Shown in pieces: positions 12,065 through 18,467 of a stretch of 37,590 nt of DNA. The stretch covers positions 1 to 37,590 of the forward strand of contig CAISJI010000036.1 of assembly GCA_903885565.1 (NCBI GenBank), given 5' to 3'. The stretch is from an uncultured Planctomycetaceae bacterium. GTDB taxonomy: Bacteria > Planctomycetota > Planctomycetia > Pirellulales > UBA1268. A program made the position numbers and the translations under genes. A model generated the notes under the pieces. That model was not told where the DNA came from, searched no databases, and saw nothing but the letters and a program-made list of their open reading frames with translations. The number at the start of each line of letters is the position of its first letter. The first letter of the stretch is position 1.

Positions 12065-13095
12065 GCCACCCCCACACCACACCCCTGCCCCGTCTCACTC
12101 CCACGCCAGAGCCAGGCTGCGCCTCGCGCTGTGCCTCCAGCCGGCTGTCGGTGGTGGTTCCCTGCCACAACGAGGAGGCGGTGATCGAACTGACGCACCG
12201 GCGCCTCGTGACAGAGCTCTTGCGCACCGGGATGGAGTTTGAAATCATCTATATCGATGATGGCAGTCGCGATTCGACGCTGGCCCGGCTGGAAGCCATC
12301 GCCGCCGGGGATCCCCGCGCCCACGTGCTGGAACTGGCGCGAAACTTTGGCCAACAGGCTGCCATGTCGGCGGGGCTGGCCCATGCCCACGGGGACGCCG
12401 TGGTGATCATCGATGCCGATCTCCAGGACCCGCCCGAGGTGATCCCAGAGATGGTGCGGGCCTGGCAGCAGGGGGTCGATGTGGCCTACGGACGCCGCCG
12501 GTCACGGGAGGGGGAAACGGCCTTCAAGCTGCTGACAGCCAGCCTCTTCCACCGCCTCATGGCCCGCCTGGTGCCGCACCCGATCCCGGTCGACACCGGC
12601 GATTTCAAACTGCTCGACCGGGCCGTGGTCGATGCCGTGTGCGCCCTGCCGGAAAAGCGCCGCTATCTCCGCTCGCTCGTTGCGTGGGCGGGATTCCGTC
12701 AGGAACCGATCTGGTATGACCGTCACGCCCGCGTCGCAGGGGAAACCAAATACTCGATCCGCAAACTTCTGGCGTTGGCGGGGGATGCCGTGGTCCTCTC
12801 CTCCGACACCCCACTCCGCCTGACGTGGGTGGTGGCCGGACTGCTGGCGGCGGCCGGATCTACCGCTGGCGTCGTCGCCTGCCTCTCCCCGTCGACTGGC
12901 GAGGGCGTCTCGCTGGCAGCGGTGGTGGCCGTGGCCGCCCTGCTGGGCGCGATCCAAACCGCCTGCGTGTCGCTCGTGGGCGAGTATGTGGTCCGTACCT
13001 ACCGCGAAGTGCAGAGCCGTCCCCCTTGGATCGTGAAACGCACAATCCAAGGGGGCAGTGCCCTGGTCTCCCGAAGCGAATCGCAGGCGGCCTAA
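12061..13095 (+). CDS. DPM1/GtrB-like GT2 polyprenyl-phosphate glycosyltransferase
   Basis: Predicted to transfer a hexose from a nucleotide sugar to a polyprenyl phosphate on the cytoplasmic face. The 344-aa GT-A protein shows SVVVPCHNEE (about 30-39), IYIDDGSRD with the nucleotide-binding acidic pair, LARNFGQQAAMSAGL, and DADLQDPPE (118-126) carrying the metal-binding DxD. VDTGDFKLLDR and GETKYSIRKLL are typical of the ArnC/GtrB/DPM1 group. Two C-terminal membrane segments (about 252-275 and 282-305) match the GtrB architecture. It starts within the stop of the second GT39 gene (ATGA), so all three genes probably form one translationally coupled operon. The exact sugar (mannose, glucose, aminoarabinose or other) is not determinable. 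Confidence 0.88.
   Translation: MSHPHTTPLPRLTPTPEPGCASRCASSRLSVVVPCHNEEAVIELTHRRLVTELLRTGMEFEIIYIDDGSRDSTLARLEAIAAGDPRAHVLELARNFGQQAAMSAGLAHAHGDAVVIIDADLQDPPEVIPEMVRAWQQGVDVAYGRRRSREGETAFKLLTASLFHRLMARLVPHPIPVDTGDFKLLDRAVVDAVCALPEKRRYLRSLVAWAGFRQEPIWYDRHARVAGETKYSIRKLLALAGDAVVLSSDTPLRLTWVVAGLLAAAGSTAGVVACLSPSTGEGVSLAAVVAVAALLGAIQTACVSLVGEYVVRTYREVQSRPPWIVKRTIQGGSALVSRSESQAA
13021..13055 (+). other. Strong hairpin inside the 3' end of the GT2 gene
   Basis: CCCCCTTGGAT at 13021-13031 pairs perfectly with ATCCAAGGGGG at 13045-13055 around a 13-nt loop. It lies within coding sequence about 40 nt before the stop, with no T-run after it. It may act as a 3' stabiliser or a bidirectional stop signal between this operon and the convergent gpx-like gene, or it may simply reflect codon choice. 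Confidence 0.4.
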
Positions 13096-13123
13096 CCGGC
13101 GCCCCCAGCGGGATCGCGGTGGA

Positions 13124-13681
13124 TCAGTTGGCCTTCAACGCGGCTTCGATCGCATCCTTCAGCTTGGCATCCTCGGGCGCAACTCCCGAAGCAAACCGCC
13201 CCAGGATGGCGCCGTCGCGGCCGATCAGGAATTTCTCGAAATTCCACTTCACATCACCCGCAGGCGTGGCTGTTTCGGTCAGCGACTTGTAGAGCGGAGC
13301 CTTGTCGGGCCCCTTGACGACGATCTTGGAAAACATGTCGAACGTCACGCCATACTTGGTCGAGCAGAACGTGGCGATGTCGGTATCGCTGCCCGGTTCC
13401 TGGCCGCCAAATTCATTGGCCGGAAACCCGAGCACAACGAGCCCTTTGTCCTTGTAGGAATCGTAAAGCTTCTGCAGGCCGGTGTACTGATTCGTGTAGC
13501 CGCACTTGCTGGCCACATTGACGATCAGCACCACCTTCCCCTTGTAGCTCGACAGATCGACCGGCTTGCCGTCGATCTTCTTCATCTCACCGACCAGCGG
13601 CGAGGCCGCCTCGGCCCCCACCGCGCTGCCCAGCGCCAGCGAACCGACAACCATCACGGCACAGACTTTCATCCAGAACAT
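13124..13681 (-). CDS. Exported glutathione-peroxidase-family protein (Cys type)
   Basis: Thioredoxin-fold peroxide reductase of the GPx/BsaA family, 185 aa. A hydrophobic signal peptide (about residues 5-25, ending GAEAAS) indicates export, unlike most bacterial homologues. The mature part keeps VNVASKCGYTNQY with the peroxidatic Cys60 (Cys rather than selenocysteine), GFPANEFGGQEPG with Gln94, and KWNFEKFLI with Trp146/Asn147, completing the catalytic tetrad. Thioredoxin is the usual reductant for Cys-type members; whether a periplasmic partner exists cannot be seen here. ATG 13681 has AGGAG 8 nt upstream. It converges on the glycosyltransferase operon with a 28-bp gap. The dispersed repeat at 13727-13866 sits directly upstream and could influence its expression. 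Confidence 0.93.
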   Translation of the reverse strand: MFWMKVCAVMVVGSLALGSAVGAEAASPLVGEMKKIDGKPVDLSSYKGKVVLIVNVASKCGYTNQYTGLQKLYDSYKDKGLVVLGFPANEFGGQEPGSDTDIATFCSTKYGVTFDMFSKIVVKGPDKAPLYKSLTETATPAGDVKWNFEKFLIGRDGAILGRFASGVAPEDAKLKDAIEAALKAN

Positions 13682-13726
13682 GGCAACCGCTCCTGTGTGA
13701 AAAAACCAAAGCCCATCTTCCTCAAT

Positions 13727-13866
13727 CTAGCAGTCCGTGGAAAAAGTCATCCCTGACCCTCTGGATTTGAAGACAGTCCACTCGGCCGACCGCAGGAAAC
13801 GCCGAGGGTTTCCTGGGTCGACCAGCGCCGCATCCGGCGGCGAGTACTTTATCCACAGCCTGCTAG
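13727..13866. repeat. Dispersed TIR element, copy A (140 bp)
   Basis: Bounded by CTAG at both ends. The outer 21 bp on each side form an imperfect inverted repeat (18 of 21 matching), sharing CTAGCAG and GTGGA.AAAGT. Inside, CAGGAAAC (13793-13800) and GTTTCCTG (13808-13815) form a hairpin with loop GCCGAGG, and CGCCG/CGGCG (13826-13839) form a second one. The right arm contains TTATCCACA (13849-13857), identical to a consensus DnaA box. The right 21 bp are identical to copy B. The element has no coding capacity and lies between the pckA 3' end and the gpx-like gene. CTAG may be a target duplication or, if TA is the duplicated base pair, part of the preferred site. Confidence 0.85.
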
Positions 13867-13913
13867 GCGATCGCAACGCAGAGCGTCAAAAAACTGGGCG
13901 CCCCCCGCCGGGC

Positions 13914-15503
13914 TTACGCCACTGGGCCTGCCGCCAGCACATCGGCGCCTGCCTCCAGGGCATAGGCGCTGAAGTTGTCGCGAAACTTCCCCGCCAGACA
14001 GCGGGCAGCCTGTTCCCAGGCGGCGGGATTCTGCCAGGCGCGCTGCGGAGAGAGCAGTCGGCTGTCGACCCCCGGCACCTCCAGCACCGCATCGAGACCA
14101 AACACCGCATCGCGCGCCACAGGAGCTTGGGTGAGAACGCCTGAGTGAATGGCATCGATGATGCGCCGCGTGACCGCCAGGTCGATCCGGTTGCCCACTC
14201 CATACGGCCCCCCGGTCCATCCGGTGTTCACCAACCATGCGGCGGCGCCATGCTGACGGAGTTTGTCGGCCAGCATGCGGGCGTACACGGCCGGATGCCG
14301 CACGAGAAAAGCCGCGCTGAAGCAGGCGGAGAAGGCCGCCTGCGGTTCCACCACGCCCATCTCGGTGCCCGCCACCCGCGCAGTGTAGCCGGAAATGAAG
14401 TGATACATCGCCTGCTCGTGCGACAGCCGGCTCACCGGGGGCAGCACTCCTGAAGCATCGCAGGTGAGGAAAATGCAGTTGCGGGGGTGGCCCGCCACGC
14501 AGGGCACCAGCGCGTTGTCGATGAACTCGATCGGATAGGCAGCCCGGGTGTTCTCCGTGATGGCGCCCGAATCGAAATCGACCAGGCGCGTGTGCTCGTC
14601 ATACACCACATTCTCCAGCACCGTTCCGAAGCGGATGGCTGCATGGATCTCCGGTTCCTTCTGCGGCGAAAGGTGGATGCACTTGGCGTAGCATCCCCCT
14701 TCGATATTGAAGATGCCGGAGTCGCTCCAACCATGCTCATCGTCGCCGATGAGTCGCCGCGAGGGATCGGCCGAGAGCGTGGTCTTGCCGGTGCCGGAGA
14801 GCCCGAAAAACAGGGCCACAGCGCCATCGCTCCCCGGCCCCTGATTGGCGGAGCAGTGCATCGACAGCACATTGCGAGCCGGCAGCAACCAATGCATCAG
14901 CGTGAAGACGCCCTTCTTCATCTCACCGGCATATTCGCTCCCCAGAATCACCTGTTCGCGGCGTTCCAGGCACAGATCGATGCTGGTGCGACTGGTCATC
15001 TGGGCCGTCAGCGGGTTGGCAGGAAATTGGCCGGCGTTGTAGATCACATAGTCTGGCGTGCCAAACCCCTCCAGCTCCTCGAGCGTCGGCCGAATGAGCA
15101 TGTTGTGCATGTAAAGCGCGTGGTAGGCTCGCGCGCAGATTACCCGAATCTTCACGCGCAAGCGGGGATCCCAGCCGGCGTATCCGTCGCACACATAGAT
15201 CTGGTCACGCGTGTTGAGATAATCGATGGCCCGCTGCCGATTGAGGAGGAATGTATGATCCTCGATGGGCCGATTGACAGCGCCCCACCAGACATCCTTT
15301 TCAGAGGTGGGGTTCCGCACCACGTGCTTGTCCAGCGGGCTCCGCCCGGTCTTGGCCCCAGACCGAATGGCGATGGCGCCACTGGCCATGATCGCCGCAT
15401 GCTCGCGGGTCACGGCATCTTCATAGAGCCTCGCCGGAGGGGCATTCCGCACCACCACAGGCACGTTGATTTCATGGGCCGAAAGGTCGACGGGCAGGGT
15501 CAT
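13914..15503 (-). CDS. pckA: Phosphoenolpyruvate carboxykinase (ATP)
   Basis: Gluconeogenic enzyme converting oxaloacetate and ATP to phosphoenolpyruvate, ADP and CO2. The 529-aa product is the usual size. RSGAKTGRSPLDK (47-59) holds the substrate-binding Arg. HWLLPARNVLSMHCSAN leads to the P-loop GLSGTGKTT (234-242). IGDDEHGWSDSGIFNIEGGCYAK carries the kinase-2 acidic pair, and the ENTRAAYPIEFIDNA adenine-binding segment follows. ATG 15503 has GGGAG 8 nt upstream. The frame remains open to 16208, but that stretch overlaps another gene and is not PckA-like. Two 12-bp direct repeats lie immediately upstream. The call is unambiguous and the gene is intact. Confidence 0.97.
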   Translation of the reverse strand: MTLPVDLSAHEINVPVVVRNAPPARLYEDAVTREHAAIMASGAIAIRSGAKTGRSPLDKHVVRNPTSEKDVWWGAVNRPIEDHTFLLNRQRAIDYLNTRDQIYVCDGYAGWDPRLRVKIRVICARAYHALYMHNMLIRPTLEELEGFGTPDYVIYNAGQFPANPLTAQMTSRTSIDLCLERREQVILGSEYAGEMKKGVFTLMHWLLPARNVLSMHCSANQGPGSDGAVALFFGLSGTGKTTLSADPSRRLIGDDEHGWSDSGIFNIEGGCYAKCIHLSPQKEPEIHAAIRFGTVLENVVYDEHTRLVDFDSGAITENTRAAYPIEFIDNALVPCVAGHPRNCIFLTCDASGVLPPVSRLSHEQAMYHFISGYTARVAGTEMGVVEPQAAFSACFSAAFLVRHPAVYARMLADKLRQHGAAAWLVNTGWTGGPYGVGNRIDLAVTRRIIDAIHSGVLTQAPVARDAVFGLDAVLEVPGVDSRLLSPQRAWQNPAAWEQAARCLAGKFRDNFSAYALEAGADVLAAGPVA

Positions 15504-15524
15504 CGGACGTACTCCCGGTGAGGC

Positions 15525-15550
15525 AAAACAGTGGTGTAAAAACAGTGGTG
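15525..15550 (-). promoter_or_regulatory. Two 12-bp direct repeats upstream of pckA
   Basis: AAAACAGTGGTG occurs at 15525-15536 and again at 15539-15550, a 14-bp period, starting 22 bp before the pckA start codon. Closely spaced identical repeats in a leader could be an operator or an RNA-binding site. No known regulator motif was recognised. Confidence 0.4.
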
Positions 15551-15586
15551 CAGACTCGATGAGGCCGGGAGTGATGAGACCCGGAG

Positions 15587-16237
15587 CTACGAGATCAGGA
15601 ATCGCCGGGGGATGAACGATTCCAACGACAGGCCGAGGGCGTGCCAGAGGGCAAAACCGAGCAGCATTATGCCGATCGCGGCGAAGCAGAGGCCCCAGGG
15701 ATTGCGACGCACCTGCAGCCGTGCCACGGCGCGGCGCAGGCGGCGGCTGAATTCGATCCAGCCTTCCTGCGACGATCGTCCCACGATGGCCACGACACTG
15801 GCACTGCGCATGGAGCCGTCGCCATCGATGTGCAACTGGAATCCGCGGGAGGGGAGCGCAGCGCTTTCGCCGGCCCAGCGCACTGCCGGATCGAGAGACG
15901 AGGCCACCTCCACCACCACCGGGCGGAGTTGCTCGACCGAGATGTTGTAGATGACAAGTCGCGGGCGCGACACCAGCACGCAGAGCGCCACCAGCAGGGC
16001 AAACACCAGCACGAGCATCGGCCAGATCCAGGGGGAACTGCCCGCGGCAGGTCTCACCAGCGCCAAGGGCCCCGCCATCACCAGCCCCACCAGACCCAAC
16101 CCCAGTCCGACGCCATCCCCAACCCCGGACACCACCAGCGGATGCCGCCGACAATGCGCGGCGGCCAGCCAGAGAAAATAGAGCCCCAACGGCACCACGG
16201 CGATCCACAGCGGAACGCGATCGAGCAGGGTGTTCAT
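15587..16237 (-). CDS. Hypothetical membrane protein
   Basis: Product of 216 aa with no family I recognise. It has hydrophobic segments near the N terminus (PLWIAVVPLGLYFLWLAAAH), at about 38-60 (glycine- and valine-rich) and about 70-90 (PWIWPMLVLVFALLVALCVLV). A soluble region of about 100 residues follows, then a last segment near the C terminus (LCFAAIGIMLLGFALWHALGL). The soluble part contains VVVEVASSLDPAVRWAGESAALPSRGFQLHIDG, which might be a small ligand- or membrane-associated domain. ATG 16237 is preceded by GAGG at 8 nt. The frame extends 9 codons upstream to 16264. It follows the 45-aa gene and the Minf_1886 gene on the same strand and may share their transcript. Confidence 0.75.
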   Translation of the reverse strand: MNTLLDRVPLWIAVVPLGLYFLWLAAAHCRRHPLVVSGVGDGVGLGLGLVGLVMAGPLALVRPAAGSSPWIWPMLVLVFALLVALCVLVSRPRLVIYNISVEQLRPVVVEVASSLDPAVRWAGESAALPSRGFQLHIDGDGSMRSASVVAIVGRSSQEGWIEFSRRLRRAVARLQVRRNPWGLCFAAIGIMLLGFALWHALGLSLESFIPRRFLIS

Positions 16238-16306
16238 GGATGTTTCCTCACCGCGGTAGCGCACCGACCGACCGGGGCCGTCATCAGGGGTCGGCCCTCC
16301 CTGCCG

Positions 16307-16444
16307 TCAGGACCGTATCGCCATCCAAGCCAGCACCATAAGCCATACCGCCTCGGCCGCACAGACAACCACAAACCGCCGCCGCTGCCGGCCCCCGCCG
16401 ACGGAGGCCTTTGGTGGGCTTATCTCCGTGCTCGATTTGGCCAT
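16307..16444 (-). CDS. Small 45-aa single-pass membrane protein
   Basis: A short open frame from ATG 16444 to TGA 16307 with GGGAG 7 nt upstream of the start, the best ribosome site in this cluster. The product has a polar N-terminal half (MAKSSTEISPPKASVGGG), an arginine-rich stretch (RQRRR), and a hydrophobic C-terminal half (FVVVCAAEAVWLMVLAWMA). This is a plausible single membrane helix with its positive end inside. It sits between the Minf_1886-type gene (43 bp upstream) and the hypothetical membrane protein (69 bp downstream), all in one direction. No homologue is recognised. Ribosome site, layout and charge pattern support it as real, but the length leaves doubt. Confidence 0.6.
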   Translation of the reverse strand: MAKSSTEISPPKASVGGGRQRRRFVVVCAAEAVWLMVLAWMAIRS

Positions 16445-16487
16445 GCGTCAACTCCCGGAGCCCACGAACTGGGGCAGACTGCGTCGG

Positions 16488-16976
16488 TCACAACACGCTG
16501 TCCGGAACCACAAAAGCCGGTTCGCAGGAAAAGACTTCGGCGAAGTCGTATGCGTCGTGAAAATCCTCCCGCTTATCCTTGCGGGTTTTTCGCATCTGAC
16601 CGATCTCGATCATGTTGAAGACGATCTCGCCAAAATCGGCAGTGGTGGTGATGCCCCAGGTCGACAACACCGTGCGTGCCAGATAACCGTACTGCTGCAG
16701 GGCATAGGCCCGGGCTGCCTCACACAGTTGCTGTCCGGTGAGGTGGCGCTCCACCTGCTTGCGACGGGGCCTCCCCGATGGTGCGCGTGGTTTGCCTGCT
16801 GAAGGCTCCACGCTCCGGGCTGCTTCGAGGTCTTCTGCTGGCGGCTCTTCTCCCATGCCGAGCGTTTCCTGGGCATAGGTCAGGGCCTCCAACACGAACA
16901 GGTAGGCGTCGAGTTTGTAGCGTTGATCGCGCTGGAGCAGTTGACCGAGCGGGTGGGAAGGATCGACGAAAGCCAT
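16488..16976 (-). CDS. Minf_1886 family protein
   Basis: Product of 162 aa matching, from memory, a small uncharacterised family of Planctomycetota and Verrucomicrobiota. The recognisable parts are the N-terminal RDQRYKLDAYLFVLEALTYAQETLG and the C-terminal part: RHLTGQQLCEAARAYALQQYG, LSTWGITTTADFGEIVFNMIE, and an acidic DKREDFHDAYDFAEVF ending. Between them lies a basic, proline-rich linker (about residues 50-80) that looks disordered. Its function is not known. ATG 16976 has GAGG 5 nt upstream; the frame stays open 32 codons further to 17072, but that part does not resemble the family. A promoter-like pair lies about 170 bp upstream. Confidence 0.85.
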   Translation of the reverse strand: MAFVDPSHPLGQLLQRDQRYKLDAYLFVLEALTYAQETLGMGEEPPAEDLEAARSVEPSAGKPRAPSGRPRRKQVERHLTGQQLCEAARAYALQQYGYLARTVLSTWGITTTADFGEIVFNMIEIGQMRKTRKDKREDFHDAYDFAEVFSCEPAFVVPDSVL

Positions 16977-17145
16977 GGATGCCTCAAAAATCGAAGAGAA
17001 TGCGGTCGGCTCGGGAGGACATCTTCCAGCGGCAAAGCCGTACGCTCCGGCACCACCAAGAAGGTCTGCCACAGTTTTGGATCAGAGCGTCGCCGCGGCG
17101 GCTTCCACCGCTGGCCGGCGAGCTGACCATCTGGCACAGAGCAAG

Positions 17146-17174
17146 AGTATACCGGCCACCCGCCTCCGGGTCAT
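17146..17174 (-). promoter_or_regulatory. Candidate sigma-70-type promoter upstream of the Minf_1886 gene
   Basis: On the minus strand ATGACC (17174-17169) is followed after exactly 17 bp by TATACT (17151-17146), matching the -35 and -10 consensus at 4/6 and 5/6. It lies in the 235-bp gap between the TIGR03009 gene and the Minf_1886 gene, where I see no coding sequence. Prediction only. Confidence 0.4.
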
Positions 17175-17211
17175 CCGGGGCTCGGCCAGGGACTGCCGCC
17201 AGAGCCGTTTG

Positions 17212-18195
17212 CTAGCGGGCAGGCCGAGGCGGTGCCTGGCCGGCGGTCTGCTGCGCGGGAGGCGCACCGGCAGAGGCGTCCTCGAGGATGAACGTGTAGC
17301 CCAGCGGTGTGACCGGCTTGGAGAAGTCGCGAATCATGTCGAGCCCCCGGTCGATGAGGCTGGTTTTGGTGTCGAATTGATAGGAATCGTGGTCCTGCCC
17401 GCCCGGCTTGTAGATACGGATGGCGTAGGGCATCAGATCACGCGCCATAAGGATGAGTTCCACCTTGGAAAAATTGGCTGCGTCGGCCTGCGAGCGGGGG
17501 AGGGCCTCCAGCCAGATCTGGTCGCTCACGCCCGGGGGCGTGATGATCCGCATCGAATAGCGTCGCTTGAGGGTGTCGGCCTTGGAATTGAAGAGAAAGG
17601 GCAACGGCCCATCGCTGATCGCCTTGCCCCGCAGCTCCGGTGGCAGCTTTGTCTCGCGGAGTTGCCGTTCGCTGTGGCGGTATTCGTAGATGCTCGTACC
17701 GTTGCAAACCCAGTGTTCACCGGTGTCGCCGACGCGCTTCTCATACCGGGCCGTCTGCCCGTTCCACTGCTGCGAATCCTTGACGCGAAAGAGCCCCTTG
17801 TCGGGAACGGCATATTTGATCTCGCCGGTGCTTTCGGAGAAGGCCAGCCGATCACCGTTGGGGCCCACCGGACCGAAGGCGTTGTACTCCCATTTCCAGA
17901 ATCCGCACGCCCATGTCTTGACCGACTCGTTGCGGGTTTCCCAGGCCGCCAGCAGCCGATCGAGGGCCGCAGCCTGTTCTGGAGAAAGCTGCGGCTGGAG
18001 CGGAGGCGCGGGGCGCTGCGGGACCTGGCCGGGGGCTGCCTGGGGCACCTGCGCCACCCGGGCTGGCACCTGAGCGACCGGGGGCACTGGAGCCTGCGCG
18101 ACCGCCCATGCAGCCCCCCACAGCCACGCGAGGCTGCCGGCTACGACGGAAAACGAAACCAACCGCGGGATCGGACGAAGGATCGCGTATACCAC
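17212..18195 (-). CDS. Exported TIGR03009-type planctomycete protein (LolA-like fold likely)
   Basis: Product of 327 aa. The N-terminal hydrophobic signal (PRLVSFSVVAGSLAWLWGAAWAVAQA) is followed by a proline/glutamine/valine-rich linker (about 35-75), then a domain of about 200 residues. That domain contains WETRNESVKTWACGFWKWEYNAFG, KYAVPDKGLFRVKDS, WVCNGTSIYEY and GKAISDGPLPFLFNSKADTLKRRY. I recognise this as the TIGR03009 family, described mainly from planctomycetes; resemblance to LolA/LppX lipid-carrier proteins is an inference. The GTG start at 18195 has GGAGA 7 nt upstream; an ATG at 18261 is the alternative. A proline-rich C-terminal tail (APPAQQTAGQAPPRP) is probably disordered. Its partner or cargo is unknown. 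Confidence 0.8.
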   Translation of the reverse strand: MVYAILRPIPRLVSFSVVAGSLAWLWGAAWAVAQAPVPPVAQVPARVAQVPQAAPGQVPQRPAPPLQPQLSPEQAAALDRLLAAWETRNESVKTWACGFWKWEYNAFGPVGPNGDRLAFSESTGEIKYAVPDKGLFRVKDSQQWNGQTARYEKRVGDTGEHWVCNGTSIYEYRHSERQLRETKLPPELRGKAISDGPLPFLFNSKADTLKRRYSMRIITPPGVSDQIWLEALPRSQADAANFSKVELILMARDLMPYAIRIYKPGGQDHDSYQFDTKTSLIDRGLDMIRDFSKPVTPLGYTFILEDASAGAPPAQQTAGQAPPRPAR

Positions 18196-18308
18196 TGGGG
18201 AGTCTCCGGAAGTGGGGCGGATCGTAGCACCCCCGAGGGTGCCAACGCGAGGCCGTTTCAAGGCTGTCTTCGCTCATTTCCCGGCGGTTTTCGGCCCGCC
18301 GGCATACA

Positions 18309-18434
18309 CTAGCTGCCCGTGGAAAAAGTCCTCCATGCACTTTTCCACTCGGTCGCCCGGTGGAAAAGCCGAGGTTTTCCACGGTCGACGGGCATCGCAT
18401 CCAGCTATGCTGAACTTTATCCACAGCCTGCTAG
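18309..18434. repeat. Dispersed TIR element, copy B (126 bp)
   Basis: Bounded by CTAG, with 21-bp terminal inverted repeats matching at 17 of 21. The right end is identical to copy A over 21 bp. The hairpin GTGGAAAA (18360-18367)/TTTTCCAC (18375-18382) carries the same GCCGAGG loop as copy A but a different stem. CTTTTCCAC at 18340-18348 can pair alternatively with GTGGAAAAG at 18360-18368. A short hairpin CAGC/GCTG is at 18402-18412, and TTATCCACA is at 18417-18425. The copy therefore holds GTGGAAAA-type motifs in alternating orientation. It lies in the 272-bp divergent spacer between the TIGR03009 gene and ldhA, 33 bp before the ldhA start. Confidence 0.85.
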
Positions 18435-18467
18435 GGGGCGGTCCTCCCGCCCAACCGGGGTCTGCCC

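Noticed and set aside
15504-16208. Upstream extension of the pckA frame by about 235 codons
   Set aside because: It overlaps the better-supported membrane protein gene at 15587-16237 and lacks PckA similarity; ATG 15503 has a good ribosome site.
16977-17211. Possible extra short gene upstream of the Minf_1886 gene
   Set aside because: Open stretches exist but have no good start with ribosome site and no similarity; a promoter fits better.
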